Below are positions 24,427-35,338 of a stretch of 64,000 nucleotides of DNA, piece after piece. The notes beneath the pieces are model-generated. The model saw only the letters and a program-made list of their open reading frames with translations, was not told the DNA's origin and searched no databases. Source of the stretch: Streptomyces sp. NRRL S-455 (GTDB lineage Bacteria; Actinomycetota; Actinomycetes; Streptomycetales; Streptomycetaceae); assembly GCF_000717875.1 (NCBI RefSeq), contig NZ_JOCT01000004.1:620001-684000 (forward strand). The letters are read 5' to 3'. Numbering within the stretch: the first letter of the stretch is position 1; each line of letters starts with the position of its first letter. The position numbers and the translations under genes are program-made.

Positions 24427-25286
24427 TGGTTCCCACCTGCCATCTTCTCGAGCCGGGCGATGCGGTCCGCCATCGGCGGGTGCGTGGAGAACATCTTCGA
24501 GAGGCCCTGGCCGGGCCGGAACGGGTTCGCGATCATCATGTGGCTGGCCGTCTCGATGCGCGGCTCCGGCGGCAGCGGCAGCTGCTTGGTGCCGAGTTCG
24601 AGCTTGCGCAGGGCGCTGGCCAGGGCAAGTGGGTCGCCGGTGAGGTGGGCGCCCGACGCGTCCGCCTGGTACTCCCGGGAGCGGCTGATGGCCAGTTGGA
24701 TGAGCGAGGCGGCGAGCGGGCCCAGGATCATGATCAGCAGCATGCCGAGCAGGCCGGGGCCGTCATCGTCGTCGGATCGTCCGATCGGGATCAGCCAGGC
24801 GAAGTTGACCAGGAACATGATCACGGACGCGAGCGCGCCGGCGACCGACGAGATGAGGATGTCGCGGTTGTAGACGTGACTGAGTTCGTGTCCGATGACC
24901 CCGCGCAGCTCGCGTTCGTCCAGGAGTCGCAGGATGCCTTCTGTGCAGCACACGGCGGCGTTGCGCGGGTTGCGGCCCGTGGCGAACGCGTTGGGTGCCT
25001 CGGTCGGCGAGATGTACAGGCGGGGCATGGGCTGGCGGGCCTGGGTGGAGAGCTCACGGACCATGCGGTACAGCGCCGGGGCCTCGAACTCGCTCACCGG
25101 GCGGGCACGCATCGCGCGGAGTGCCAGCTTGTCGCTGTTCCAGTACGCGTACGCGTTGGTGGCCAGTGCTACCAGTACGGCGATGACGAGCCCCATGCGG
25201 CCGAAAAAGCTGCCGATGACGATGATGACGGCGGACAGTCCCCCGAGGAGGACTGCGGTCCTGAGCCCGTTGTGCCGGCGGTGCAC
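24423..25286 (-). CDS. htpX: HtpX-type zinc metalloprotease (M48)
   Basis: A 287-residue protein. GTG 25286 is chosen because [14 protein letters not shown] leads straight into the first membrane helix and a GGAGGG lies 7 bases upstream. Two N-terminal membrane segments (about 10-50) precede the protease domain with the zinc motif HELSHV (near 139) and the third ligand Glu in [16 protein letters not shown] (near 215). Two more hydrophobic segments lie between. HtpX degrades misfolded membrane proteins at the cytoplasmic face. It forms an operon with the YccF gene. Confidence 0.92.
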   Translation of the reverse strand: MHRRHNGLRTAVLLGGLSAVIIVIGSFFGRMGLVIAVLVALATNAYAYWNSDKLALRAMRARPVSEFEAPALYRMVRELSTQARQPMPRLYISPTEAPNAFATGRNPRNAAVCCTEGILRLLDERELRGVIGHELSHVYNRDILISSVAGALASVIMFLVNFAWLIPIGRSDDDDGPGLLGMLLIMILGPLAASLIQLAISRSREYQADASGAHLTGDPLALASALRKLELGTKQLPLPPEPRIETASHMMIANPFRPGQGLSKMFSTHPPMADRIARLEKMAGGNQ

Positions 25287-25559
25287 GGTACGCCCTCCAA
25301 GTGGTGCGGCAGGGGACCCTCGCTTGCTGATCTGCGGTGCCACCGGTGCCGTGGTGTCACGTCCGGTGGACCCTCCCGTACTGGTCAACGCCAGGCGGGA
25401 GGCTCTAGTTCCCTTGTGCGCGCGGCGCGGAGTGTGGGCCCTTACGGGTGACGGCGCCGGGAAGCGGCACGCGCGCGTGGGAGGCGAGTGCCCCACGCGC
25501 GCGTGGTGAAAGCGGCCGGTGTGCCGTGGCGCCGGCTCGCCAGAAGCGTGTGTGGTTGT

Positions 25560-27086
25560 TCAGAAGAGCCCGGTGTCGGTGAAGCGCAGGACCAGCTGGG
25601 GTGCGCCCGAGAGGGCGATGCCGAGGACGCCGGTCAGGGCGATCGCGGCGGTGAGGGGGGCGGGGACGGGGTGTTTCTCCGGTTCGCCTTCGGGGGCGGC
25701 GCGGAAGAGCAGCGCCGTCCACTGGAGGTAGTAGAACAGCGCGATCACGACGTTGACGGCCATGATCACGGCCAGCCAGCCGAGGCCGGCGTCGACGGCG
25801 GCCGAGAAGACGGTGACCTTGGCGAAGAGGCCGATGATGCCCGGCGGCAGTCCGGCGAGGCAGAGCAGGAAGAACGCCAGGAGCAGTGCGGTCACAGGGC
25901 TCGACGCGTACAGGCCCCGGTAGTCGGCGACGCGGTTGAGGGGCTTCGTCCGGCCGACGAGGGCGGCCACGGCGAAGGCGCCCAGATTCACGGCACCGTA
26001 CATGAGGGCGTAGGCGACGGTGGAGCCGATCGACTTCTCGGCGTCCCCGGAGTACCCGGCGGCCGCGATGGGGACCAGGAGGTAGCCGGCCTGGCCGACG
26101 GAGGACCAGGCGAGCAGGCGGACCGCGCTGTAGGCGCGCGTGGCCTGCTGGCGCAGCGCTCCGGCGTTGCCGACGGTCATGGTCAGCGCGGCCAGGACCG
26201 CGAGGGCGGGTCCCCAGACGTCGGCGTACGAGGGGAGGGCGACGACCGTGACGAGGATCAGACCGCTGAAGCCGACCGCCTTGCCGATGACCGACAGGTA
26301 GGCGGCGATCGGGAGGGGCGCGCCCACGTAGGTGTCGGGCACCCAGAAGTGGAAGGGCACGGCGGCCGTCTTGAAGGCGAAGCCGACGAGGGTGAGGACG
26401 ACGCCGGTCTGGGCGAGGGTGTCGAGCTGCCCGTCGACGGTCTGGATGCGGTCGGCGACCTGGGTGAGGTAGAGGGTGCCGGTGGAGGCGTACACGAAGC
26501 TGATGCCCATGAGGCTGACCGCCGTGGCGGTGACCGAGGACAGGAAGAACTTCAGGGCCGCTTCGGAGGACTTCCGGTCGCCGTACCTGAGGCCGACCAG
26601 GGCGAAGGCCGGAAGGGACGCCACTTCGAGGGCGACGATCAGGGTCGCGAGGTCGCGGGATGCGGGCAGCAGGGCGGCGCCGGCCGCGGAGGACAGCAGC
26701 AGGAACCAGTACTCCCCTTCGGGGAGCTCCTTGCGAGCGTCCTTCAGGGCGGTGACCGAGAGGAGGGCGGCGAGGAGGGCGCCGCCGAGGACCAGGAACT
26801 GGATGACCAGGGTGAAGCGGTCGGCCGTGTAGCTGCAGACGGCGGCGTCGCCGGTCAGGCAGAAGGTGCTGCGGTCGCCGTCCAGGAGGGGCAGCAGCAG
26901 CGCTGTGGCGACGGCGAGCCCCGCCACCGACGTCCAGCCGAGCAGCGGCTTCCGGTGCTCGGCGACGAACAGGTCGGCCACCAGGACGACGAGTCCGACG
27001 ACCGCCGCGAGGGTGGGCGGCGCGATCGCGAGCCAGTCGACGGACTGGACCAGTGACGCGGCCAGGGGCTGAGCCGGGGAGCTCAT
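25560..27086 (-). CDS. nuoN: NADH-quinone oxidoreductase subunit N
   Basis: A 508-residue membrane protein, ATG 27086 overlapping the nuoM stop as ATGA. About 14 helices are present. The antiporter-like core has Lys and Glu residues in helices (EVASLPAFALVGL, and KTAAVPFHFWVPDTYVGAP in the TM7-8 region). It is one of the three Mrp-like proton-pumping subunits. It is the last gene of a ten-gene cluster ordered A-B-C-H-I-J-K-L-M-N, lacking D, E, F and G; the gene corresponds to the second nuo set of Streptomyces. Confidence 0.93.
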   Translation of the reverse strand: MSSPAQPLAASLVQSVDWLAIAPPTLAAVVGLVVLVADLFVAEHRKPLLGWTSVAGLAVATALLLPLLDGDRSTFCLTGDAAVCSYTADRFTLVIQFLVLGGALLAALLSVTALKDARKELPEGEYWFLLLSSAAGAALLPASRDLATLIVALEVASLPAFALVGLRYGDRKSSEAALKFFLSSVTATAVSLMGISFVYASTGTLYLTQVADRIQTVDGQLDTLAQTGVVLTLVGFAFKTAAVPFHFWVPDTYVGAPLPIAAYLSVIGKAVGFSGLILVTVVALPSYADVWGPALAVLAALTMTVGNAGALRQQATRAYSAVRLLAWSSVGQAGYLLVPIAAAGYSGDAEKSIGSTVAYALMYGAVNLGAFAVAALVGRTKPLNRVADYRGLYASSPVTALLLAFFLLCLAGLPPGIIGLFAKVTVFSAAVDAGLGWLAVIMAVNVVIALFYYLQWTALLFRAAPEGEPEKHPVPAPLTAAIALTGVLGIALSGAPQLVLRFTDTGLF

Positions 27087-28657
27087 CGGGTGCCTCCTGC
27101 GAGGAGCTGCTGGACGGCCGGGTCGCTCAGGCCGAGCAGGGCCTTGGGCCATAGACCCCCGACGACGGTGAGGGCGACGAGCGGGGTCCAGGCCGCGAAC
27201 TCGTACGAGCGGACGTCCGGGAGTGCCGGGGCGTCTGGGGGAAGGGCTCCCATGCAGACGCGGCGGACCACGATCAGCAGGTACGCGGCCGTCAGCAGCG
27301 TCCCGAACGCGCCGATCGCCATGAAGGTGAGGAAGGCCGGGCGGCTGAGGCCCTCTGCGGGCTGGAACGCGCCGAACAGGGCCAGCATCTCGCCCCAGAA
27401 CCCGGCCAGGCCCGGCAGACCGAGCGAGGCCACCGCGGCGAAGGCGAGCAGGCCGCCGAGACGCGGGGCCTTGCCGTAGAGGGCGGCGCCCGTCTCCCCG
27501 GCGAGGGTCTCCAGGTCGGTGGTGCCGGTGCGGTCCTTCAGCGCGCCGACCAGGAAGAAGAGGAGGCCGGTGATCAGGCCGTGGGCGATGTTGGCGAAGA
27601 GGGCGCCGTTCACACCGGTCGGGGTCATGGTGGCGATGCCGAGCAGGACGAAGCCCATGTGGCCGACGGAGGAGTAGGCGATGAGGCGCTTGAGGTCGCC
27701 CTTCGCGCCCTGCTTGGCGAGGGCCAGGCAGGCGAGGGATCCGTAGATGATGCCGACGACGGCGAGAGCCGCGAGGTAGGGGGCGAAGGTGCGGAAGCCG
27801 TCCGGCGCGATGGGGAGCAGGATCCGGACGAATCCGTACGTACCCATCTTCAGCAGGACACCGGCCAGGAGGACCGAGCCGACGGTCGGCGCGGCGGTGT
27901 GGGCGTCGGGCAGCCAGCTGTGCAGGGGCCACATCGGCGTCTTGACCGCGAGCCCGAGGCCGATCGCCAGAACGGCGATGACCTGCACCGATGCGGTCAG
28001 CGACCGGCCGTTGTCAGTGGCGAGTGCCATCATGTCGAACGTGCCCGCCTTGATTCCGATCAGGAGCAGGCCGAGCAGCATGACCACGGAGCCGAGCAGC
28101 GTGTAGAGGATGAACCGCCACGAGGCCTGGCCTCGTCCCTCGCCGCCCCAGCGGGCGATGAGGAAGTACATCGGGATGAGGACCATCTCGAAGGCGAGGA
28201 AGAACAGCAGCAGGTCGAGGACGGCGAAGGTTGCCAGCGTGCCGGACTCGAGGACGAGCAGCAGGGCGACGAAGGCCTTGGGGCCCGGCCCCGCAGGCAT
28301 CTTGAAGTACGAGTAGAGCGCGCAGAGGAAGGTCAGCAGCGCGGTCAGGACCAGAAGGGGGAGGGAGATGCCGTCGATGCCGAGGTGGATGCGCACGTCG
28401 AGTGCGGGGATCCAGCTGATGTCCGTGCTGGCCTGCATCTTCGACGGCTGGTCGTGGTCGAAGCCGAGTGCCAGGACGATCGCCGCGATGAGGACGGCGC
28501 CGGTGACGGTGACGCCGTGCCGGAGCACGGCCTGCTCGGGTGACTTCCCCTTCAGCCCGGGCGGGGCCGGCAGAAGAGCCGCGACGGCGCCGAGGAGCGG
28601 GCCGACGACGATGAATGCCAGAAGGAACTGCATCACGGACTCGCTGATATCGATCAC
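27083..28657 (-). CDS. nuoM: NADH-quinone oxidoreductase subunit M
   Basis: A 524-residue protein with about 14 membrane helices starting at ATG 28657. Antiporter-type signatures are HLGIDGISLPLLVL, FEMVLIPMYFLI (proton-channel Glu) and KTPMWPLHSWLPDAHTAAP. It is a middle pumping subunit of the membrane arm. It is separated from nuoL by 6 bases and overlaps nuoN, so it is translated as part of one message. Confidence 0.94.
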   Translation of the reverse strand: MIDISESVMQFLLAFIVVGPLLGAVAALLPAPPGLKGKSPEQAVLRHGVTVTGAVLIAAIVLALGFDHDQPSKMQASTDISWIPALDVRIHLGIDGISLPLLVLTALLTFLCALYSYFKMPAGPGPKAFVALLLVLESGTLATFAVLDLLLFFLAFEMVLIPMYFLIARWGGEGRGQASWRFILYTLLGSVVMLLGLLLIGIKAGTFDMMALATDNGRSLTASVQVIAVLAIGLGLAVKTPMWPLHSWLPDAHTAAPTVGSVLLAGVLLKMGTYGFVRILLPIAPDGFRTFAPYLAALAVVGIIYGSLACLALAKQGAKGDLKRLIAYSSVGHMGFVLLGIATMTPTGVNGALFANIAHGLITGLLFFLVGALKDRTGTTDLETLAGETGAALYGKAPRLGGLLAFAAVASLGLPGLAGFWGEMLALFGAFQPAEGLSRPAFLTFMAIGAFGTLLTAAYLLIVVRRVCMGALPPDAPALPDVRSYEFAAWTPLVALTVVGGLWPKALLGLSDPAVQQLLAGGTR

Positions 28658-28663
28658 GCCTGC

Positions 28664-30658
28664 TCACGCTCCCGTGGCGACGAGGACGGCGGCGACCACG
28701 AGGACGACGGTGCCGGCGAGCAGCGCGCTCACATAGGTCTGGACGTTGCCGGTCTGGGCGCTGCGTACGGCGGCGCCGAGCCAGCGGGGCAGCGCACCCG
28801 CACCGCGTACGTAGGTCTCGACGACCTCGCGGTCGAGGAACCGGACGAGGCTCGCTCCGGCCTGGACCGGGCGGACGAAGAGGGCCGTGTACACGGCGTC
28901 GACGTGGAAGCCGGCGGCCGCGTGGCGGTGCAGTGGGCCGAGCAGGAGCCGTCCGGGGTCGGCGGGATCGGGGGCGTAGGCGATGTCGCCGTAGGCCGGC
29001 TCGTGGGTGGCGATGGCCTCCGCCTCAACCTGGGCGGCGTCGCCCTCGGGGTGGGCGGCGACCGCGCCCAGCGGGACACGGGCGGCGAGCGCGGTGGTGT
29101 GCCGCCAGGCGCCGTAGGTGACGAGGCCGCCGACCAGGGCCACGCCCGTGCCGAGCACGGAGGTGGTGAGGGTCGGGCCGAGGTCGCGGCCGTCGAACCA
29201 GTCGGGCAGCAGGCGGAACGCGAATGCGCCGAAGGCCAGGGAGGGGGCGGCCAGCACCCAGAGCACGACGGTCATGGTCAGCGGCTGCCTGCCGTGGTCG
29301 GGGGCTTCGGCGCCCCGGCCGCGGAAGGCGAGCAGCCACAGGCGCGTCGCGTAGGCGGCGGTGAGCAGGGCCGTGACGAGACCGGCGACGAGGACGATCC
29401 AGCCCGCGGCGGCGGGGGCGTGCTCGGTGTGCCCGGTGACGACGTGCTCGGCGGCACCGAGGACGGCCTCCTTGGAGAAGAAGCCGCTGAAGGGCGGGAT
29501 GGCGGCGAGCGCGAGCAGTGCCACGGTCATCGTCCAGTACGCGTCCGGGATGCGGTCGCGCAGGTTCCGCATGCGGGACATGGCGGCGAGCGAGTTGGTG
29601 CCGGCGGCGTGGATGATCACGCCGGCCGCGAGGAACAGCAGCGCCTTGAAGGCGCCGTGGGACAGGAGGTGGAAGACGGCGGCTCCGCGGTCACCGACGG
29701 CGAGGGCTCCGGTCATGTAGCCGAGCTGGCCGATCGTCGAGTAGGCGAGGACGCGCTTGATGTCGTCCTGGGCGAGCGCGGCGAGGGCAGAGCCGGCCAT
29801 CGTGACGGCGGCCATGACGGCGAGGACCACCATCGCGGCCTGGGAGGCCTCGAACACCGGGAGGAGGCGGGCGATGAAGTAGACACCGGCGGCGACCATC
29901 GTCGCGGCGTGGATCAGCGCGGAGACCGGGGTCGGGCCCGCCATCGCGTCGGGAAGCCAGGTGTGCAGCGGGAACTGCGCCGACTTGCCGGCCACGCCCG
30001 CGAGGAGCAGCAGGGCGATCAGCGTCGGGTGGTCGAGTGCGCCGCTGGCGACGGCGCCGAGGACCTTCGTGATGCGGAAGGAGCCGGCGTCGGTGGCGAG
30101 GGCGAACAAGCCGATCAGGAAGGGCACGTCGCCGAGCTTGGTGACCAGGAAGGCCTTGAGGGAGGCGGCGCGGGCCTCCGGGGTCTCCCAGTAGTGGCCG
30201 ACCAGGAAGTAGGAGCAGATGCCCATGACTTCCCAGCCGACCAGCAGCACGATCAGGTCGCCGGAGTAGACGACCAGGAACATCGCGGAGGTGAACAGGG
30301 AGACGAGGGCGGCGTATGAGGGGTAGCGCGGGTCGTCGCGCAGGTAGCCCGTCGAGTAGATCTGCACGCAGGTGGCGACGAGGCCGACCAGGACGGCCAC
30401 GAGGGCGGCGAAGCCGTCGATGTGCAGGACGAGTTCGATCGGGACGGAGCCGGTGGGGGTGAGTTCCGTGGCCGCGTTGACGGCCGCGTCACCGCCCTGG
30501 CGCGCGGCGACCAGCGCGGCGAGCACCAGGGAGGTGAGTGTCGGCAGGACGGCGAGGGGGCGGACGAAGCCGGGGGCCGTGCGGCCCAGGAGCAGGCCTG
30601 CGACGGCGCCGAGGAACGGCAGGAGGGGGACGAGGACGGCGAGGGTGGTCGTGGTCAC
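28664..30658 (-). CDS. nuoL: NADH-quinone oxidoreductase subunit L
   Basis: A 664-residue protein from GTG 30658. The distal pumping subunit is recognised by [37 protein letters not shown] and [16 protein letters not shown] long C-terminal part (about 520-664) should hold the lateral helix that braces the membrane arm, with a final helix at 645-662. Length is normal. It overlaps nuoK by 4 bases. Confidence 0.95.
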   Translation of the reverse strand: MTTTTLAVLVPLLPFLGAVAGLLLGRTAPGFVRPLAVLPTLTSLVLAALVAARQGGDAAVNAATELTPTGSVPIELVLHIDGFAALVAVLVGLVATCVQIYSTGYLRDDPRYPSYAALVSLFTSAMFLVVYSGDLIVLLVGWEVMGICSYFLVGHYWETPEARAASLKAFLVTKLGDVPFLIGLFALATDAGSFRITKVLGAVASGALDHPTLIALLLLAGVAGKSAQFPLHTWLPDAMAGPTPVSALIHAATMVAAGVYFIARLLPVFEASQAAMVVLAVMAAVTMAGSALAALAQDDIKRVLAYSTIGQLGYMTGALAVGDRGAAVFHLLSHGAFKALLFLAAGVIIHAAGTNSLAAMSRMRNLRDRIPDAYWTMTVALLALAAIPPFSGFFSKEAVLGAAEHVVTGHTEHAPAAAGWIVLVAGLVTALLTAAYATRLWLLAFRGRGAEAPDHGRQPLTMTVVLWVLAAPSLAFGAFAFRLLPDWFDGRDLGPTLTTSVLGTGVALVGGLVTYGAWRHTTALAARVPLGAVAAHPEGDAAQVEAEAIATHEPAYGDIAYAPDPADPGRLLLGPLHRHAAAGFHVDAVYTALFVRPVQAGASLVRFLDREVVETYVRGAGALPRWLGAAVRSAQTGNVQTYVSALLAGTVVLVVAAVLVATGA

Positions 30659-31059
30659 GCGGTGGCCTCAGCCTTCTCGGTCTCTTCGGCCGTGAGGGCG
30701 TCGTGGTGGGGGCCGTCGGTGTCGTCACCGTCGGGGTCGTGCCGTTCGGCGGTGTCGCGGAGCTTGTCGACGTCCGAGGTGCCGCGGTTGCGGTGGACGG
30801 CGAGGACGATCGCCAGGCCGATGCCGATCTCGGCGGCGGCGATGGCGATGGTGAACAGGGTCAGGGCCTGTCCGGAGTGCAGGGTTTCCTCGGCGGTCTT
30901 GCTCAGCCAGACGTCGAAGGCGACCAGGTTGAGGTTGACGGCGTTGAGCATCAGCTCGACCGACATCAGGACCAGGATCGCGTTGCGGCGGGCGAGGACC
31001 CCGTACAGGCCCGTGCAGAAGAGGAGGGCGGAGAGCACGGCGGGATAGGCGAGGTGCAT
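30655..31059 (-). CDS. nuoK: NADH-quinone oxidoreductase subunit K
   Basis: A 134-residue protein from ATG 31059. Three membrane helices carry the conserved glutamates ([17 protein letters not shown], and [12 protein letters not shown]). The family is about 100 residues long; here a charged, histidine- and aspartate-rich tail of about 30 residues ([19 protein letters not shown]) is added, as seen in other Streptomyces second-cluster copies. It works with NuoJ in proton transfer. Confidence 0.93.
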   Translation of the reverse strand: MHLAYPAVLSALLFCTGLYGVLARRNAILVLMSVELMLNAVNLNLVAFDVWLSKTAEETLHSGQALTLFTIAIAAAEIGIGLAIVLAVHRNRGTSDVDKLRDTAERHDPDGDDTDGPHHDALTAEETEKAEATA

Positions 31060-31703
31060 CAGCGGGTCCCTTCCTTCTCGCTCCGGGTGGCCGGGCTGCT
31101 CTCGGCCGCGGTCGCGGCCTCGGCCTTCGCCTTGCGGGACAGGACGATCGCGCCGACCAGAGCGGCGAGGAGGAGGACGGAGAGGGCCTCGAAGGGGAGG
31201 ACCCAGTTCTGGAAGAGGCTCGCGCCGGTGGCCTCGGTGGAACCGGCGGCGGGGCCGTCCAGGTCGATCCAGGTCGTGCGGAAGGCGTCGACGACGACCC
31301 AGACCAGGGCGGCGGCCGCGGCGACGGCCACGGTGAGGGCGGCCCAGCGGTTGCCGGAGTCGGCGTCCGGCGAGCGGCCGATGGGGGCCCTGGTGAGCAT
31401 CAGACCGAACAGGAGGAGGACGACGACGGAGCCGACGTAGATGAGGACCTGCACCCAGGCGATGAACTCGGCGGTGAGCAGGAGGTACTCGACGGCCAGA
31501 CCACCGAGGGCCACCACCAGCCACAGGGCCGCGTGCACCAGCTGCCGGGTGGTGACGGTGACGATCGCGGCGCCGAAGGTGACCAGGCCGACGAGGAGGA
31601 AGGCGATCTCGACGCCGGTCGGGGAGAGGAAGCCGCGGGTCTCGGCGGCGGCCCCGGTGACCGGGCCTGCCGCGAGGAGGCCGGCGGTTGCGGCGAGGGT
31701 CAT
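31059..31703 (-). CDS. nuoJ: NADH-quinone oxidoreductase subunit J
   Basis: A 214-residue protein, ATG 31703, ending at the base where nuoK starts. Five membrane helices are present; the conserved [20 protein letters not shown] and [11 protein letters not shown] segments match NuoJ TM3, whose pi-bulge couples quinone reduction to pumping. A charged tail ([15 protein letters not shown]) ends the protein. Confidence 0.93.
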   Translation of the reverse strand: MTLAATAGLLAAGPVTGAAAETRGFLSPTGVEIAFLLVGLVTFGAAIVTVTTRQLVHAALWLVVALGGLAVEYLLLTAEFIAWVQVLIYVGSVVVLLLFGLMLTRAPIGRSPDADSGNRWAALTVAVAAAAALVWVVVDAFRTTWIDLDGPAAGSTEATGASLFQNWVLPFEALSVLLLAALVGAIVLSRKAKAEAATAAESSPATRSEKEGTR

Positions 31704-32350
31704 CCCCGGCCCTCCTGACCCGGCTCCGGCTGGTCAGTCTGCTGCTTGGAGTCGCCCTGGGGGCGGGTGGGCTCTTCCGACGCCCGGGCCTGCTCGTCGG
31801 CATGCGGCTCGGTGGCCGGCGGGGTCTGCTGGGCGGCGAGCTTGTCGGCGGTCTTGCGGGCCGCGGCGAGTTCCTTCGGTTCCTCCGCGCCGGGGTCGAG
31901 GGCCGGCGGGGCCGGGACGGTCCACATCCACTCGCGGAGCTTGTCGCGCTCGTGGGTGAGGTCGCGGATGTCGGTCTCGGCGTACTCGAACTCCGGGGAC
32001 CAGAACAGGGCGTCGAAAGGACAGACCTCGATGCAGATACCGCAGTACATGCACAGGGCGAAGTCGATGGCGAAGCGGTCGAGGACGTTGCGGCTGCGTT
32101 CGCGTCCGCCGGGGGTCGCCGCCGGGACCGTCTCCTTGTGGGAGTCGATGTAGATGCACCAGTCCGGGCATTCGCGGGCGCAGAGCATGCAGACCGTGCA
32201 GTTCTCCTCGAACAGGCCGATCACGCCGCGGGTGCGGGGCGGGAGGTCGGGCTGGGCGTCGGGGTACTGCGCGGTGACGGACTTCTTCGTCATCGTGCGG
32301 AGGGTGACGGCCAGGCCCTTGGCCAGGCCCGAGCCGGGGATGGGGGCCAT
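31700..32350 (-). CDS. nuoI: NADH-quinone oxidoreductase subunit I (2x 4Fe-4S)
   Basis: A 216-residue protein from ATG 32350. Two ferredoxin-type clusters are complete: Cys51, 54, 57, 61 ([12 protein letters not shown]) and Cys100, 103, 106, 110 ([12 protein letters not shown]). These are the N6a and N6b clusters that pass electrons towards NuoB. The last 60 residues are a Pro/Glu/Ala-rich disordered tail not needed for clusters. In a complex without NuoEFG this subunit is the likely docking point for ferredoxin. Confidence 0.95.
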   Translation of the reverse strand: MAPIPGSGLAKGLAVTLRTMTKKSVTAQYPDAQPDLPPRTRGVIGLFEENCTVCMLCARECPDWCIYIDSHKETVPAATPGGRERSRNVLDRFAIDFALCMYCGICIEVCPFDALFWSPEFEYAETDIRDLTHERDKLREWMWTVPAPPALDPGAEEPKELAAARKTADKLAAQQTPPATEPHADEQARASEEPTRPQGDSKQQTDQPEPGQEGRG

Positions 32351-32352
32351 GG

Positions 32353-33321
32353 TTACTGGATCACCACCTTGACGATGCCGGTGAGGGCGATCTGGGCGAG
32401 GGAGAGGGGGACGAGGAGAGTCCAGGACAGTTTCTGGAGCTGGTCCTCGCGGAGGCGGGGGTACGTGACGCGCAGCCAGATCACGAGGAAGGCGAGGACG
32501 GCGGTCTTCAGCAGGGTCCAGACCCAGCCGAGGCCGTCGGCGCCCCAGGGGCCGTGCCAGCCGCCCAGGAAGAGGACGGTGGTCAGACCGCACAGGACGA
32601 CGATCCCGGCGTACTCGGCGAGGAGGAACAGGGCGAAGCGGAGACCGGTGTACTCGGTGTACGCGCCGAAGATGATCTCCGAGTCGGCGACGGGCATGTC
32701 GAAGGGCGGGCGCTGGAGTTCGGCGAGTCCGGCCACGAAGAAGACGATCGCGCCGACGATCTGCCAGGGCAGCCACCACCACTCGAAGGCCTCGAGGATG
32801 CCGGGGAGGGAGACGGTACCGGCCGCCATCGCCACCGAGGCGGCGGTCAGCAGCATCGGCAGTTCGTAGGCGAGGAGCTGGGCGGCGGTGCGGAGGCCGC
32901 CGAGGAGGGAGAACTTGTTCGCGGACGCCCAGCCGGCCATGAGTGAGCCGAGGACGCCGACGCCCATGACGGCCAGGACGAAGAAGACGCCCGCGTCGAT
33001 GACCTGGCCGACGGCTCCCTCGTCCGGGCCGATGGGGATGGCCAGCAGGACGAGGAGGTAGGGCAGGAGGGCGACGGCGGGGGCCAGTTGGAAGATGCGG
33101 CGGTCGGCGCCCGCGGGGACGACGTCCTCCTTCTGCGCGAACTTCACGCCGTCGGCGATCAGCTGGGCCCAGCCGTGGAAGCCGCCTGCGTACATGGGGC
33201 CGAGGCGGCCCTGCATGTGGGCCATGACCTTGTGCTCGGTCTGGCCGATGACCAGGGGGAAGGTGAGGAAGACGACGAAGACGACCAGGAGTCGCAGGGT
33301 GACGTCGAGCGCGTCGTTCAC
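32353..33321 (-). CDS. nuoH: NADH-quinone oxidoreductase subunit H
   Basis: A 322-residue protein with eight membrane helices, ATG 33321. Quinone-site loop motifs are present: [36 protein letters not shown] and EYAGIVVL, with [12 protein letters not shown]. It anchors the peripheral arm to the membrane and forms the quinone tunnel with NuoB and NuoD. Its normal sequence suggests quinone is still the acceptor even though nuoD is absent from the cluster. Confidence 0.95.
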   Translation of the reverse strand: MNDALDVTLRLLVVFVVFLTFPLVIGQTEHKVMAHMQGRLGPMYAGGFHGWAQLIADGVKFAQKEDVVPAGADRRIFQLAPAVALLPYLLVLLAIPIGPDEGAVGQVIDAGVFFVLAVMGVGVLGSLMAGWASANKFSLLGGLRTAAQLLAYELPMLLTAASVAMAAGTVSLPGILEAFEWWWLPWQIVGAIVFFVAGLAELQRPPFDMPVADSEIIFGAYTEYTGLRFALFLLAEYAGIVVLCGLTTVLFLGGWHGPWGADGLGWVWTLLKTAVLAFLVIWLRVTYPRLREDQLQKLSWTLLVPLSLAQIALTGIVKVVIQ

Positions 33322-34706
33322 CGCGGGCCTCCTGCGGGGTCTTCGGGGGTGTCAGCTGCCCCGGTGTCGGGTGCCTGAGTGTGGGGAGTGTCCTGAGACT
33401 GGGGGTTGTCGCGGGGCCCAGGGGTCTCCTCGGCTCCCGAGTCAGCTGCGGGTGCGGGGGGAGGGACCGGTCCGGCCCCGGGCGACGGTTCGGGCTCCGG
33501 CTCTTCGAAGGCCGGGCGAGCGTGGTGCCAGGGGGCGTCCGAGCTGCGCGGGGTTCGCGAAGGCCTGCCGGGACCGCTCGGCGGCGACTCGGCCCCGGTC
33601 GCTGCCGAGTCGGAACCGTTCGCCGTGGACTCGGCGTCACCCGACGGGGACTTGGCGTCACCCGACGGGGACTCGTCGTCGGTGGCACGCTGGCTAGCCG
33701 AGCCATCCGCCGCTGTGCGGGCACGCCGTGGGGTGGTCGGCTTCGAGGTCGTCGTGTCGTCGGTCGCGGCCTGGCTGGCCGACCCCTGTGCTGCCGATCG
33801 GTTGCGACGCGGAGCCGCCGGAGCCTCAGCAGCCGACTCACCGGACGCGGACTGGCTCGCCGACCCTTCCGCGGCCGTCCGGGTACGGCGCGGAGCCGCC
33901 GGAGCCTCAGCAGCCGGCTCACCGGACGCGGACTGGCTCGCCGACCCTTCCGCGGCCGTCCGGGTACGGCGCGGGGCTGCTGGGGCGGGAGTGGGCTCGT
34001 CGCCGGTGGTGGTCTGGCTGGCTGAGCCTTCCGCCGCTGAGCGAGTGCGCCGCACGGGGCGCTCCCCCGCCGGGCGGGCCGGGCGTTCGCCCGCCGCGCG
34101 TCCCGCGCCTCGGGCCGGGCGGGCCGGGGCCGGAGGGAGCTGGCCCTTGAGGGGGCCCCACTCGTTGGGGTCGGGGACGCCGGGCGGGAGCATCTGGCGG
34201 CGCTTGGGGCCGCCGTGTTCCGGCTCGCCGGGTTCCTTCGCGCCGGGCCAGGCCTTGGCGACGCGGGCAGCCAGGACGAAGTCCTTGCGCAGGGGGTGGC
34301 CTTCGAAGTTCTCGGGCAGGAGGAGGTGGTCCAGCGCCGGGTGGCCTTCGAAGGTGATGCCGAACATCTCGTAGGTCTCGCGCTCGTGCCAGGCGGCGCC
34401 CGCGTAGACACCGACCGCCGAGGGCAGCGCGGCGGCCTCGTGCGGGACCGTCGTGCGCAGGAGGAGACGGCGTAGGGGCGACAGTGCGGCGACGTGTGCC
34501 GTGACGCGGAAGCCCGTGCCCGGCTCGTCGACCGCGCTCAGCCAGTCGAAGTAGGTGCAGCCGAGCCGGTCGCGGGCGGTTTCGAGGGCGGAGATCCAGG
34601 TCGCCGGCGGTACGTCGACCGTCAGGACCTCGTACGACTGCTCGGCCGCGGCGTCCGTGCCGAAGAGTTCCTCGACATCGGCGGGCAGCCAGCCGACGGC
34701 GGTCAT
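33318..34706 (-). CDS. nuoC: NADH-quinone oxidoreductase subunit C with long repetitive tail
   Basis: A 462-residue protein from ATG 34706, about twice normal size. Residues 1-170 are a standard 30-kDa subunit ([14 protein letters not shown], then [18 protein letters not shown] and [16 protein letters not shown]). From about 190 the chain becomes a disordered Pro/Ala/Ser/Thr/Arg-rich region with at least four related units of about 27 residues ([19 protein letters not shown] type), then an acidic proline-rich end. NuoD is not fused to it: no NuoD motif is seen in the tail. The tail may tether or organise the complex; its role is unknown. Confidence 0.88.
   Translation of the reverse strand: MTAVGWLPADVEELFGTDAAAEQSYEVLTVDVPPATWISALETARDRLGCTYFDWLSAVDEPGTGFRVTAHVAALSPLRRLLLRTTVPHEAAALPSAVGVYAGAAWHERETYEMFGITFEGHPALDHLLLPENFEGHPLRKDFVLAARVAKAWPGAKEPGEPEHGGPKRRQMLPPGVPDPNEWGPLKGQLPPAPARPARGAGRAAGERPARPAGERPVRRTRSAAEGSASQTTTGDEPTPAPAAPRRTRTAAEGSASQSASGEPAAEAPAAPRRTRTAAEGSASQSASGESAAEAPAAPRRNRSAAQGSASQAATDDTTTSKPTTPRRARTAADGSASQRATDDESPSGDAKSPSGDAESTANGSDSAATGAESPPSGPGRPSRTPRSSDAPWHHARPAFEEPEPEPSPGAGPVPPPAPAADSGAEETPGPRDNPQSQDTPHTQAPDTGAADTPEDPAGGPR
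33690..34055 (-). repeat. 81-bp tandem repeats in the nuoC tail
   Basis: Landmarks GGAGCCGCC at 33811 and 33892 and GGGGCTGCT at 33973 recur every 81 bases, with more diverged units on both sides. Each encodes about 27 residues of the [13 protein letters not shown] type. The two central copies are nearly identical, so copy number may vary between strains. Confidence 0.8.
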
Positions 34707-35338
34707 CGCCCCTCCCCCGGCGAGTGGGTGCCGGGCGCCTGAGAGGGGGCCGGGGCCGGCGGCTGCACCAGGCCGCTCTGCAACGCCGCGGCGGACGGGC
34801 GGGTCGTGCCCGTGCCGTACCGCTCCCCCAGCGACTCGCGGGCGATCTTCTCCTGGAGCTTGAGGATGCCCTGCAGGAGCGCCTCCGGGCGCGGCGGGCA
34901 GCCCGGCACGTACACGTCCACCGGGATGATCTGGTCGACGCCCTTGGTGACGGAGTACGAGTCCCAGTAAGGGCCGCCGCAGTTGCTGCACGCGCCGAAG
35001 GAGATGACGTACTTCGGCTCCGGCATCTGCTCGTAGAGGCGTTTCACCGCCGGCGCCATCTTGTCCGTGACCGTGCCGGACACCACCATCAGGTCGGCTT
35101 GGCGGGGGCCCGGCGCGAACGGGATGACGCCGAGGCGGATGAAGTCGTGGCGGGCCATCGACGCGGCGATGAACTCGATCGCGCAGCAGGCGAGGCCGAA
35201 GTTGAAGACCCAGAGCGAGTAGCGGCGGCCCCAGTTGAGGATCACCTTCATCGGCTCGGGCGCGAGGCGCGCGAGGGCGCCGAGCCGCTTCGGCTCGGGC
35301 AGCAGAACGGGCTCGGACACCGAGGGGTTCACGTCCAT
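34703..35338 (-). CDS. nuoB: NADH-quinone oxidoreductase subunit B (4Fe-4S N2)
   Basis: A 211-residue protein from ATG 35338. Ligands of cluster N2 are in place: Cys51 and Cys52 (ACCAIEF), Cys117 ([10 protein letters not shown]) and Cys147 (VPGCPPRPE). N2 is the immediate electron donor to quinone. A proline-rich tail of 35 residues (about 176-211) follows. It overlaps nuoC by 4 bases and nuoA by 10. Confidence 0.95.
   Translation of the reverse strand: MDVNPSVSEPVLLPEPKRLGALARLAPEPMKVILNWGRRYSLWVFNFGLACCAIEFIAASMARHDFIRLGVIPFAPGPRQADLMVVSGTVTDKMAPAVKRLYEQMPEPKYVISFGACSNCGGPYWDSYSVTKGVDQIIPVDVYVPGCPPRPEALLQGILKLQEKIARESLGERYGTGTTRPSAAALQSGLVQPPAPAPSQAPGTHSPGEGR

Noticed and set aside
23845..25451. 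Long plus-strand frames opposite YccF and HtpX
   Set aside because: Antisense shadows: charged low-complexity translations (GDERG-type) caused by GC-biased third positions; the minus-strand genes have clear family motifs.
25488..30319. Long plus-strand frames opposite nuoN, nuoM and nuoL
   Set aside because: Translations are Gly/Glu/Arg/Asp-rich without motifs, the usual antisense pattern in high-GC DNA; the membrane subunits on the minus strand are certain.
33381..34374. Plus-strand frames opposite nuoC as a repeat protein gene
   Set aside because: The same 81-bp repeats are read in frame by nuoC after a bona fide 30-kDa domain; the antisense product has no start signal or family match.
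33318..34706. NuoC-NuoD fusion explaining the long protein
   Set aside because: The C-terminal half is low-complexity repeat without the NuoD quinone-site or helical motifs, so NuoD is genuinely missing from the cluster.
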